A stretch of 38,672 nucleotides of DNA from the NCBI RefSeq assembly GCF_001419795.1, contig NZ_LIRL01000207.1, positions 1 through 38,672 on the forward strand, given 5' to 3'. This document shows positions 14,519-22,792 of this stretch, piece by piece (the stretch's first letter is position 1; each line of letters begins with the position of its first letter). Below the pieces are notes generated by a model. That model saw nothing but the letters and a program-made list of their open reading frames with translations. It had not been told where the DNA came from and searched no databases. This DNA is from Streptomyces niveiscabiei. Its GTDB lineage: Bacteria; Actinomycetota; Actinomycetes; Streptomycetales; Streptomycetaceae. Both the position numbers and the translations under genes were made by a program.

Positions 14519-17500
14519 GTGATCCGTATGCGTCCGACCCGCAGCACGACCCCGAGTTCAGTGTCGCGGTCGTCGGTCTCGCCGCCCGGTTCCCGGGGGC
14601 TCCGACGGCGGAGGCGTTCTGGGCGAACCTGGTGGCCGGCCGGGACAGTCTGACCGTCCTCGACGACGCGGACTACCTCGCCGCCGGCGGGGACGCCGCG
14701 CTCCTCGACGATCCGTACCACGTCCGGGTGGTGCGCGAGATCGAGGGCGCCGACCGGTTCGACGCCGCGTACTTCGGCTACGGGCCGACCGAGGCCGCGC
14801 TCCTGGACCCGCAGCAGCGGGTGTTCCTGGAGGTCGCCCACCACGCCTTCGAGGACAGCGGGTACGTGCCCGCGCGGTGCCCGGGCCCGGTCGGTGTGTA
14901 CGCGGGGGCGGGGGTGAGCCGCTACTACGCGCAGAACCTGGCGCCCTGGTACGCGGGCGTGCCGGGCTCCCTGGACCAGATGGCGGCGCTGTCCGGGAAC
15001 TCGCCGGGCACCCTGCCCACCCGCGTCTCCTACCTGCTGGGGCTGACCGGGCCCAGCGTCAGCGTGCAGACCGCCTGCTCGACCTCGCTCGTCGCGGTCC
15101 ACCTGGCCTGCCAGGACCTGCTGGCCCACCGCTGCGACCTGGCGCTGGCCGGGGGCGTGGCGCTCAACCCGCAGGCCCGGCTGGGCTACCGGTACGTGCA
15201 GGACGGGCCGTACTCGCCCGACGGCCGGGTGCGGGCGTTCGACGCGGGCGCCGCCGGGATGAGCGCGGGGGACGGCGCCGGGGCCGTCGTCCTCAAGCGC
15301 CTCCCGGACGCGCTGGCCGACGGCGACACGATCCGGGCGGTGATCCGGGGCACCGCCGTCAACAACGACGGCGACCGCAAGGTCGGCTTCAGCGCGCCCA
15401 GCGCGGCGGGCCAGACCGAGGTGATCGTGGCCGCGCTGGCGGAGGCCGGCCTGGACGCCGGGAGCATCGGGTACGTCGAGGCGCACGGCACCGGCACCCC
15501 GGTCGGCGACCCCGTCGAACTGACGGCGCTGCGCGACGCGTTCGAGCGGGCCGGCGGGCATCCCGGCGGGTGCCTCGTCGGCTCGGTGAAGACCAACGTC
15601 GGCCATCTGGACGCCGCCGCCGGTGTCGCGGGGCTGATCAAGGCCGTCCTCGCGCTGGAGCACGGGGTGGTCCCGGCGAGCCTGCACCACGACACGCCGA
15701 GCCCGCTCTTCGACTGGTCCGGCGCGCCCTTCGTGCCGGCCGCCGAGGCGGGGCCCTGGCGGGTGCCGGGCATCCGGCGGGCCGCCGTCAGCTCCTTCGG
15801 CATCGGCGGCACGAACGCGCACGCCGTCCTCGAACAGGCCCCGGCACCCGAGGCGCGACCGACCGGCGCAGACGCCGATGCCGACACCGACGCGGCGACC
15901 CTGTGGGTGCTGTCCGCGCGCACCCCGGCCGCCCTCGACGCGGTGGCCCACCGCCTCGCCGACCACCTCGACGCGCACCCGGACCTCGACCCGCAGGACG
16001 TCGCCCACACCCTCGCCGCCGGACGCGCGGCGCACCCGCTGCGCCGGGCCGTCGTCGTACGGGAGCCGGGGCGGGCCGCCGAGGAGCTGCGGACCCCGCC
16101 GCGTACGGCGCCGCGTCCGGCGCAGGAGCGGCCGGTGGCGCTGCTGCTGCCGGGCGGGGGTGTCCACTACGACGGCATGGGCGCCGGCCTGTACGCGCGG
16201 GAGCCGGTCTTCCGGGACGTCGTCGACGAGTGCGCCCGCATCCTGCGGCCCGTGCTCGGCCACGACCTGCGGACCGCGCTGTACGGCACGGGCGAGCGGC
16301 GGGCCGCCGCCGCGCCCGGGGAGCACACCGCCCGTCTCGACGGGGTCTCCACGGGCCTGCGGCCTGCGGCGTTCCCGGCGCTGGTGGCCACCGAGTACGC
16401 GCTGGCGCGGCTGCTGGAGAGCCACGGCCTGCCGCCGGTGGCGCTGCTCGGGCACAGCCTCGGCGAGTACACGGCGGCCTGTCTCGCCGGGGTCCTCGAC
16501 CTGGCGGACGTCCTGCCGCTGGTCGCGGAGCGGGAGCGGCTGTTCGGTGCCGTCGGCGGTGTCGCGCTCAGCGTCCGGCTGTCGCGGGACGCCCTCGCCC
16601 CGCTGCTCGGCCCGGACACGGCGATCGCGGCCGTCAACTCGGGCGAGGCGTGCACGGTGTCCGGCACCACGGAGGCGATCGTCGCGCTGGAGAGCCGGCT
16701 CGCCGAGGCGGGCGCCGACCACCACCGGCTGCGCGTCCCGTCGGCGGTGCACACCCCGCTGCTGGACCCGGTGCTCGACGAGTACCGGGCGCTGGTCGCG
16801 GGGCTGTCGCTGAAGCCGCCGTCCGTGCCGTACGTCTCCAACGTGACGGGCACCTGGATCACCGCCGAGCAGGCCACCGACCCCGGCTACTGGGTCCGGC
16901 ACAGCCGCGAGACCGTGCGGTTCGCCGACGCGCTGGAGACCCTCGGCGCGGCCGATCCGGCCCCCCTGCTGGTGGAAGCGGGTCCGGGCGGCGGCCTCGG
17001 CAAGCTGGCCCGGCAGGTGCTGGGCCCGGACGCGCCCGTGGTGCCGGCGCTGCGGCACGCGTACGCGGAGCAGAGCGACGAGGTGTTCCTGCTGGAGGCG
17101 CTGGGCGCGCTGTGGTGCCACGGCGCCGACGCCGCCGCCGGGGCCTGGCGGCTCACCGGGCGCCGTACCCGCCGTCCCCGGCCGGTGCCGCTGCCCGGGT
17201 ACCCCTTCGAGCGGGCCCGGCACTGGATCGACCCGCCGCCGCGCGGCGAGGCCCCGGCGGGCGGGCCGGTGCCGGCCGCCGACCCGGACCGTGCCGTACC
17301 CGCCGAAGGGACCTCGGCCGGTCGCGTCCCGCAGAGCGACGGGCCGCTCGGGGAGGTCGTCGCGCTGTGGGAACGCGCCCTCGGTGTCCAGGGCATCGCC
17401 CCCGACGACAACTTCTTCGACCTGGGCGGCGACTCGCTGCTCCTGATGCGCCTCACCGCCCAGGTCCGGGACCTGCTGGGGGCCGAGCTGTCGGTGCGGC

Positions 17501-17574
17501 AGCTCTATCTCGCCCAGCGGCTGACCCCGGCCGGTTTCCTCGCCCAGGCCGCCTCGGCTAACTCCCCCTCCTGA
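14515..17574 (+). CDS. Type I PKS: ketosynthase-acyltransferase-ACP
   Basis: 1019 residues from the ATG overlapping the NRPS 2 stop. The KS (about 14-445) has the full triad: Cys188 (TACSTS), His324 (EAHGTGT) and His364 (NVGHLD); its sequence is of the kind found in NRPS/PKS hybrids. The AT (about 540-830) has GHSLGEY with Ser648, the malonyl-type form, but SAVH (743-746) where malonyl domains normally have HAFH. The C-terminal carrier has LGGDSL with Ser974. No reductive domains, methyltransferase or thioesterase are present. It should add a malonyl unit to the NRPS 2 product and leave a beta-keto thioester. It is the last assembly-line gene in the operon, so the way the chain leaves is open: spontaneous cyclisation to a tetramate-like ring, the type II thioesterase, or another enzyme. 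Confidence 0.92.
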   Translation: MSDPYASDPQHDPEFSVAVVGLAARFPGAPTAEAFWANLVAGRDSLTVLDDADYLAAGGDAALLDDPYHVRVVREIEGADRFDAAYFGYGPTEAALLDPQQRVFLEVAHHAFEDSGYVPARCPGPVGVYAGAGVSRYYAQNLAPWYAGVPGSLDQMAALSGNSPGTLPTRVSYLLGLTGPSVSVQTACSTSLVAVHLACQDLLAHRCDLALAGGVALNPQARLGYRYVQDGPYSPDGRVRAFDAGAAGMSAGDGAGAVVLKRLPDALADGDTIRAVIRGTAVNNDGDRKVGFSAPSAAGQTEVIVAALAEAGLDAGSIGYVEAHGTGTPVGDPVELTALRDAFERAGGHPGGCLVGSVKTNVGHLDAAAGVAGLIKAVLALEHGVVPASLHHDTPSPLFDWSGAPFVPAAEAGPWRVPGIRRAAVSSFGIGGTNAHAVLEQAPAPEARPTGADADADTDAATLWVLSARTPAALDAVAHRLADHLDAHPDLDPQDVAHTLAAGRAAHPLRRAVVVREPGRAAEELRTPPRTAPRPAQERPVALLLPGGGVHYDGMGAGLYAREPVFRDVVDECARILRPVLGHDLRTALYGTGERRAAAAPGEHTARLDGVSTGLRPAAFPALVATEYALARLLESHGLPPVALLGHSLGEYTAACLAGVLDLADVLPLVAERERLFGAVGGVALSVRLSRDALAPLLGPDTAIAAVNSGEACTVSGTTEAIVALESRLAEAGADHHRLRVPSAVHTPLLDPVLDEYRALVAGLSLKPPSVPYVSNVTGTWITAEQATDPGYWVRHSRETVRFADALETLGAADPAPLLVEAGPGGGLGKLARQVLGPDAPVVPALRHAYAEQSDEVFLLEALGALWCHGADAAAGAWRLTGRRTRRPRPVPLPGYPFERARHWIDPPPRGEAPAGGPVPAADPDRAVPAEGTSAGRVPQSDGPLGEVVALWERALGVQGIAPDDNFFDLGGDSLLLMRLTAQVRDLLGAELSVRQLYLAQRLTPAGFLAQAASANSPS

Positions 17575-17612
17575 CACACCGCGCGGTGTGTCCCGAACGA
17601 ACAGGAACCACG

Positions 17613-18632
17613 ATGTCCGACTCCCGTTCCGCTCTCCCGCCCCGGCTGCGCCTCATCGAGGTCGTCTCGGCCGGCTGGATCTCCGCCGCCGTCTCGGCGC
17701 TCGCCGAACTCGGCATCGCCGACCATCTCGACACCCCGCGCACCGCCGCCGACCTGGCCGCGCGGGCCGGCGCCGACGCGGACGGCCTCAGCCGCTTCCT
17801 GTACGCCGCTGCGGCGGCCGGTGTCCTCGACGCGCACCCGGACGGCACGTTCTCGCTGACCGAGGTGGGCGAGGTGCTGCGCACCGGCCACCCGGAGGGG
17901 ATGCGGGAGATGTGCCGGCTGACCGGCATGGAGGAGTTCGCGCGGGCCTGGGCGAAGGCCGCGCACACCGCGCGCACCGGGGAGCCCGCCTTCGACGCCG
18001 CGTACGGCAGGCCGCTGTTCGCGCACATGTCGGACCCCGACCACGCCGACTTCTCCGGGGTGTTCCACCGCGCGATGGCCGAGTCCGCCGCCGGGCGCTC
18101 GGTCGGGTCGCGGTACGCGTTCCCCGAGGGCGCGCGGGTCGTCGACATCGGCGGCGGCCGGGGCGCCATGATCGCGGGCCTGCTGACCGCGCACCCGCAT
18201 CTGACGGGCACGGTGTTCGACCTGCCCAACGCGGTGCGGGGCGCGGACAAGCTGCTCGCGGACGCCGGGGTCGCGGGCCGGGCCACGGTGGTGGCGGGCA
18301 GCTTCTTCGACGAGGTCCCGGCCGGCGGCGACGTGTACCTGCTGTCGCGGGTCATCGGGAACTGGAACGACGAGGACTCCGTGCGCATCCTGCGGCGGGT
18401 GCGGGCGGCCATGCACCCCGGGTCCCGGCTCGTCGTCGTCGGCCACATGCCGACCGACGAGGACCGCACCCACTACGTGCGCGCCCTGGACCTGTACATG
18501 TTCGTGCTGCTCCAGGCGCGGCTGCGGACCCCCGAGCAGTACCGGGAGCTGTTCGCGCGGGCCGATCTCGAACTGTCCTCCAGCGATCTGCGGCCCGACG
18601 AGGAGTGCGTGATCGAGGCCCGCCCGGTCTGA
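17613..18632 (+). CDS. O-methyltransferase-fold protein lacking the usual catalytic histidine
   Basis: 339 residues of the plant-COMT-like family (N-terminal winged-helix dimerisation domain, C-terminal Rossmann fold). The SAM-binding loop VVDIGGGRG is at about 176-184, and FDLPNAV (202-208) and VAGSFFDEVPAG (about 227-238) follow as usual. At the family's LHDWxDE site, which supplies the general-base His, the sequence is VIGNWNDED: Gly249 stands in for His. It may therefore use another base, methylate an acidic group that needs none, or do a non-methyl reaction as some relatives do. The ATG at 17613 has an AGGA upstream; a GTG nine codons earlier is less likely. It lies 38 bases after the PKS in the same operon. 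A methylated enol or phenol on the product is one possibility. Confidence 0.8.
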   Translation: MSDSRSALPPRLRLIEVVSAGWISAAVSALAELGIADHLDTPRTAADLAARAGADADGLSRFLYAAAAAGVLDAHPDGTFSLTEVGEVLRTGHPEGMREMCRLTGMEEFARAWAKAAHTARTGEPAFDAAYGRPLFAHMSDPDHADFSGVFHRAMAESAAGRSVGSRYAFPEGARVVDIGGGRGAMIAGLLTAHPHLTGTVFDLPNAVRGADKLLADAGVAGRATVVAGSFFDEVPAGGDVYLLSRVIGNWNDEDSVRILRRVRAAMHPGSRLVVVGHMPTDEDRTHYVRALDLYMFVLLQARLRTPEQYRELFARADLELSSSDLRPDEECVIEARPV

Positions 18633-18678
18633 TCCACCGCCCCCTCGCCCCTCCCTCGCCACCCCGGAAAGGACTCCC

Positions 18679-20295
18679 ATGCAGGACGGCTTCGTTCCCT
18701 GGCCCGGCCCGTCGGCCGAGCGGTACCGGAAGGAGGGTTACTGGCGGGGCGAGCCCCTGGGACGGCTGCTGCGGGTGGCGGCCGGGCGGCACGGGCCGCG
18801 CACCGCGCTGGCCGACTCCCGTACCCGGCTCACCTTCGCCGGTCTCGACACGGGCGCCGACCGGATCGCGTCCGGCCTGGCCCTGGCGGGTGTGCGGCCC
18901 GGCGACCGGGTGCTCGTGCAACTGCCCAACCGGACCGAGTTCGGGGTGCTGCTGTTCGCGCTGCTGCGGCTCGGCGCGCTGCCGGTGCTCGCGCTGCCCG
19001 GGCACCGGATCAGCGAGCTGCGGCACCTGTGCGACCTGGCGGAGGCGGTCGCGTACGTCACCGCCGCCGAACTGGAGGGCGAGGACCACCGGCCCACCGC
19101 GCGCGCCCTCCTGGAGCAGTGCCGGTCGCTGCGGCACGCGGTGATCGTCGGTGAGGCCGACGACAGCGGGCTGACCACGCCGTACGCGGCCCTGGACCGG
19201 GAGCCGGTGGAGCTGGCCGAGCCCGATCCGGCGGGGCCCGCGCTGCTGCTGCTGTCCGGGGGGTCCACCGGGCTGCCCAAGCTGATCCCGCGCACGCACG
19301 ACGACTACGCCTACAACGCGCGCACCATGGCCGCCGTCTGTGAACTCACCGCCGACGACGTCCACTTGGTGGTCCTGCCCATCGGGCACAACTTCCCGCT
19401 GGCGTGCCCGGGGCTGCTGGGCGCGATCGGGGCGGGTGCGGCGACGGTGCTCGCCGAGAACGCCAGCCCGCCCGAGGTGTTCCCGCTGATCGAACGGGAG
19501 CGGGTGACGGTCACCGCGCTGGTGCCGCCGCTGGCCGCGCTGTGGTCGCGGGCCGTGGAGTGGGACGCCTCCGACCTCTCCAGCCTGCGGCTGGTACAGG
19601 TGGGCGGCGCCCGGCTCCCGGAGGAGACCGCGCGGCTGCTGCCGAAGGCGCTGGACTGCCGGCTCCAGCAGGTGTTCGGCATGGCGGAGGGGCTGCTGTG
19701 CGCGACCCGGCTCGACGACCCCGAGGAGGTCGTGGCGACCACCCAGGGCCGTCCCGTCTCCCCCGCCGACGAGATCCGCGTCCTCGCCGAGGACGGCACC
19801 GACGCCGGGGACGCGCCGGGCGAACTCCTCACCCGCGGCCCCTACACGCTGCGCGGCTACTACCGGGCCCCGGAGCACAACGCCCGCGCTTTCACCCCCG
19901 ACGGCTTCTACCGCTCCGGTGACCTGGTCCGGCGCACCCCGGACGGCGGCCTCACCGTCGTGGGCCGGGTGAAGGAGCAGATCAACCGGGCCGGCGAGAA
20001 GGTCTCCCCCGAGGAGGTGGAGCAGCATCTGCTGGCCCATCCGGCGATCGCCCAGGCGGTGGTCGTCGGCGTGCCCGACGCCGTGCTCGGCGAGCGTGTC
20101 TGCGCCTGCCTGCTGCTCGCCCCGGACGCCGCCGCGCCCGGCCCCGACGTCGCGTCGCTCGGCGCGTTCCTGCGGGAGCGCGGGCTCGCCGCCTTCAAGT
20201 GGCCGCAGCAGGTGGAGACGGTCGCGTCGTGGCCGCTCACCGGCGTCGGGAAGATCGACCGCCGGGCGCTGACCGCGCTCGCGGCGGACCGCTGA
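18679..20295 (+). CDS. Salicyl-AMP ligase (aryl-adenylating enzyme)
   Basis: 538 residues, ATG with GGAAAGGA six bases upstream. It belongs to the DhbE/EntE/YbtE/MbtA family, which activates an aryl acid with ATP and loads it on an aryl carrier. The P-loop is LSGGSTGLPK; GYYRAPEHN, YRSGDLV and the C-terminal TGVGKIDRR with the catalytic Lys are present. The substrate pocket reads salicylate rather than 2,3-dihydroxybenzoate: HNFPLACPG has Phe and Cys where dihydroxybenzoate enzymes have Tyr and Ser, and FGMAEGLLCATRLDD carries the Leu-Cys pair of salicylate enzymes. This agrees with the salicylate synthase directly downstream (37-base gap), whose fused carrier is the probable acceptor. Operon position and pocket both support iron-chelator synthesis. 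Confidence 0.93.
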   Translation: MQDGFVPWPGPSAERYRKEGYWRGEPLGRLLRVAAGRHGPRTALADSRTRLTFAGLDTGADRIASGLALAGVRPGDRVLVQLPNRTEFGVLLFALLRLGALPVLALPGHRISELRHLCDLAEAVAYVTAAELEGEDHRPTARALLEQCRSLRHAVIVGEADDSGLTTPYAALDREPVELAEPDPAGPALLLLSGGSTGLPKLIPRTHDDYAYNARTMAAVCELTADDVHLVVLPIGHNFPLACPGLLGAIGAGAATVLAENASPPEVFPLIERERVTVTALVPPLAALWSRAVEWDASDLSSLRLVQVGGARLPEETARLLPKALDCRLQQVFGMAEGLLCATRLDDPEEVVATTQGRPVSPADEIRVLAEDGTDAGDAPGELLTRGPYTLRGYYRAPEHNARAFTPDGFYRSGDLVRRTPDGGLTVVGRVKEQINRAGEKVSPEEVEQHLLAHPAIAQAVVVGVPDAVLGERVCACLLLAPDAAAPGPDVASLGAFLRERGLAAFKWPQQVETVASWPLTGVGKIDRRALTALAADR

Positions 20296-20332
20296 CCCGT
20301 TCCAACACCCCCCACTGGCAAGGGAGTTCCCG

Positions 20333-21970
20333 TTGTCCTCCGTCACACCCACCCCCTCTGTCCGTTCCGCCTCCTACGACCTGCTGCGTCCGCCCCTGTC
20401 GGGCGACCCGATGGCCGCCGCCGTGCGCGTGGCCCGCCTGGCCCACCACGAGCCGTACGTCCTGTACGAGCGCCGGGGTGTCTGGTCGCTCGCCCTGGGG
20501 GTGGTCGCCGAGGTGACCGTCACCCCCTCGCTCGTGCGTCTGTCGGGGCCGGGCGGTGAGCGCACGGCCGCCTGGCAGGGGCATCCCGGCGACACCGTGC
20601 GGGAGCTGCTGGCGGAGCTGCCCGTCGAGGACTGGCGCGCGTACGGCACGGCGGCCTTCGAGCTGTCCTTCTGCGGCACCCCCGCGCTGGCCGACCTCCC
20701 GCCGGACACCGCGCTGCTGCGCCTGGTGGTGCCGCACACCGAGATCCGCATCGAGGCGGGCTCGGCGACGGTGCGGGCCCTGGACCTCGCGCAGCCGCTG
20801 ACCCGGTCCGCCGTGGCCGCGCTGGCCGCGGCGGACCCGGCGGCCGGGGCGGCACCGGCGCTGGTCGGCGTCGACGTGGAGCGCGACGAGAGCGACCTCT
20901 ACCGCAAGGCGGTCGCGGGCGCCGTGCGGGAGATCCAGGACAGCGCGCTGCGCAAGGTGATCCTCTCCCGGGTGGTGCGGGTGCCGGAGCCGGTCGACCT
21001 GGTCGCGACCTACACGCACGGCCGGGCGCGCAACACCCCGGCGCGCTCCTTCCTGCTGCACCTCGGCGGGGAGCGCGCGGCCGGGTTCAGCCCGGAGATC
21101 GTGCTGTCCGTCGAGGCGGACGGCCGGGTGCGGACCCAGCCGCTGGCCGGCACCCGCGCCCTGACCGGCTCCCCGGGCGAGGACCGCAGACTGCGCGAGG
21201 AACTGCTCCAGGACCCGAAGGAGGTGTACGAGCACGCCGTGAGCGTCCGTACGTCCTTCGACGAACTGGAGGAGATCTGCGTGCCCGGCTCGATCCGGGT
21301 CTCGGAGTACCTGACCGTCAAGGAGCGCGGCACGGCCCAGCACCTGGCCTCCGACCTGTACGGGCGGCTCGCCCCGGGCCGCGACTGCTGGGCGGCGCTG
21401 GCCGCGCTGTTCCCGGCGGTGACGGCCTCCGGCATCCCCAAGCCCGAGGCGTACGACGCGATCCGCCGCCTGGAGTCGGAGCCGCGCGGCCTGTACGGGG
21501 GCGCGGTCCTCACGGTCGGGCAGGACGGCACGCTGGACGCGGCGCTGGTGCTGCGGTCGGTGTACCAGCGCGAGGACCGGACCTGGCTGCGGGCCGGTGC
21601 GGGGATCGTCGGGCAGTCGACGCCGGAGCGGGAGTTCACCGAGACGTGCGAGAAGCTGCGCAGCGTCTCCCTCAGCGTGGTGTCGGCCGGTGCGGTGCCG
21701 GGCGATGCTGTGCCGGATGGTGCGGTGCCGGGCGGGTCCCGGCTCACCGTCGAGGTCATGCGCCGGGACATCGCCGAGACCCTGCGCCGCCCGGGCACCG
21801 AGATCGACCCCGAGGAGAGTCTGCTGGTCCAGGGCCTGGACTCGGTGGGGATGATGACGCTGGTGAGCAAGTGGAGCGCGTACGGCGTACGGCTGCGGCT
21901 CGCCGATCTCGCGCGGGCGCCCCGGCTCGGCGCATGGGCGGAGCTGGTGCGGGACGCCTCGGCGGACTGA
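20333..21970 (+). CDS. Salicylate synthase fused to C-terminal aryl carrier protein
   Basis: 545 residues from a TTG at 20333 (GGGAG six bases upstream). Residues 1 to about 455 are a chorismate-using salicylate synthase of the MbtI/Irp9 type: ALRKVILSR with the general-base Lys, PLAGTRA, DPKEVYEHA, GTAQHLAS with the catalytic His, PAVTASGIPK, GLYGGAV, RAGAGIV, and STPEREFTETCEKL with the magnesium-binding glutamates. After a Gly/Pro/Val linker, residues about 465-545 form a carrier domain: LLVQGLDSVGMM, with Ser504 as the phosphopantetheine site in the GLDSV form of aryl carriers such as EntB and DhbB. In the better-known systems the carrier is on an isochorismatase or on the NRPS itself. 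This fills the gap left by NRPS 1, which has none. It is the last gene of the operon. Confidence 0.9.
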   Translation: MSSVTPTPSVRSASYDLLRPPLSGDPMAAAVRVARLAHHEPYVLYERRGVWSLALGVVAEVTVTPSLVRLSGPGGERTAAWQGHPGDTVRELLAELPVEDWRAYGTAAFELSFCGTPALADLPPDTALLRLVVPHTEIRIEAGSATVRALDLAQPLTRSAVAALAAADPAAGAAPALVGVDVERDESDLYRKAVAGAVREIQDSALRKVILSRVVRVPEPVDLVATYTHGRARNTPARSFLLHLGGERAAGFSPEIVLSVEADGRVRTQPLAGTRALTGSPGEDRRLREELLQDPKEVYEHAVSVRTSFDELEEICVPGSIRVSEYLTVKERGTAQHLASDLYGRLAPGRDCWAALAALFPAVTASGIPKPEAYDAIRRLESEPRGLYGGAVLTVGQDGTLDAALVLRSVYQREDRTWLRAGAGIVGQSTPEREFTETCEKLRSVSLSVVSAGAVPGDAVPDGAVPGGSRLTVEVMRRDIAETLRRPGTEIDPEESLLVQGLDSVGMMTLVSKWSAYGVRLRLADLARAPRLGAWAELVRDASAD

Positions 21971-21984
21971 GCGCCGTCCCCCGT

Positions 21985-22032
21985 AGGGGTGGTGGCGCCG
22001 GGGCCGCCCACGGCTCCGGTGCCACCACCCCT
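21985..22032. terminator. Hairpin after the biosynthetic operon
   Basis: AGGGGTGGTGGC at the left pairs with GCCACCACCCCT at the right, and an inner CCGG pair extends the stem. It starts 15 bases after the stop of the salicylate synthase gene and is followed by a TTT. Confidence 0.75.
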
Positions 22033-22037
22033 TTGCC

Positions 22038-22088
22038 GGGCCGGGAGCGGGGCGGGCGAGGTCCAGGCGCCCGCCCCGCTCCCGGCCC
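22038..22088. terminator. Second hairpin, between convergent genes
   Basis: Perfect 21-base GC-rich arms, 22038-22058 and 22068-22088, flank a nine-base loop. It sits six bases before the stop of the convergent TetR gene and, with the preceding hairpin, separates the two operons in both directions. Confidence 0.75.
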
Positions 22089-22093
22089 TTCCC

Positions 22094-22792
22094 TCACACG
22101 GTGGCCGTGGAGTCCGCGGGCCCGGCCGGCGCCCGGGCCCGCAGACCGTCGAGGACCAGGGCGAGCTTGCGGCCGAACCAGGCGCGCGGCGCCGCCGTCA
22201 CGACCTCCTCGATCAGCCCGCGCAGCCGCGGGTCGAGGAGCGGAGCGGCGGCGGCGACCCGGGTGCGCCGGTCCGGCGCGGGGGTGGCGGACCGGTCGGG
22301 CCTGGTCTGCGCGATGCGCCCCAGCAGGAAGGTGTCCAGGGTGAGTTCGCCGATCACGTCAACGGCGAGGACCGCGTCCTCGGGGGCGAACCCCAGGTCG
22401 AGCAGGTGCACCGCCGCCGCGTCGATCCGCCGGGTCAGGGCGGGCGGGGTCACGGGGAGCGTGGTGACCGCCTGGGCGAGTCCGGGGTTGCGGGCGTACA
22501 CCTCCCACAGGGCCCAGGCGTGCGCCTCCAGGCAGCCGCGCCACTCGGGGGCCCCGGCGGGCTGTTCGGCGCACGCGAACTGGGCGTCCACGGCGTGGGC
22601 GAGCAGGTCGTCGCGGGTGGCGAAGTAGCGGTACAGGGTGGAGGAGCGCACCCCGAGGCGTTCGGCGACCGAGGAGACGGTGATGCCCTGGAACCCCTCC
22701 TCGGCGACCGCGTCCACGACGCGGCCGAGGTCCACCCGGGGGCGGCGCCCGGGACGTTTGCCCAGGCGCCCGCCGTTGTCCGGTGCGGTCAC
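22094..22792 (-). CDS. TetR-family transcriptional regulator
   Basis: 232 residues from a GTG whose last two bases overlap the TGA of the upstream ABC gene (GTGA). The HTH is GITVSSVAERLGVRSSTLYRYFATRDDLL near residues 35-65, followed by a helical domain with an Ala/Arg-rich end. It is the third gene of the ABC transporter operon on the minus strand, so it is made with the transporters and may sense their substrate. Its N-terminus (LGKRPGRRPRVD) is basic. Targets are unknown; the shared element at the ABC promoter (26407) is a natural candidate. Confidence 0.9.
   Translation of the reverse strand: MTAPDNGGRLGKRPGRRPRVDLGRVVDAVAEEGFQGITVSSVAERLGVRSSTLYRYFATRDDLLAHAVDAQFACAEQPAGAPEWRGCLEAHAWALWEVYARNPGLAQAVTTLPVTPPALTRRIDAAAVHLLDLGFAPEDAVLAVDVIGELTLDTFLLGRIAQTRPDRSATPAPDRRTRVAAAAPLLDPRLRGLIEEVVTAAPRAWFGRKLALVLDGLRARAPAGPADSTATV

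Noticed and set aside
14140-17577. Long minus-strand open frame opposite the PKS
   Set aside because: No recognisable domain; the plus-strand KS-AT-ACP is complete with catalytic residues.
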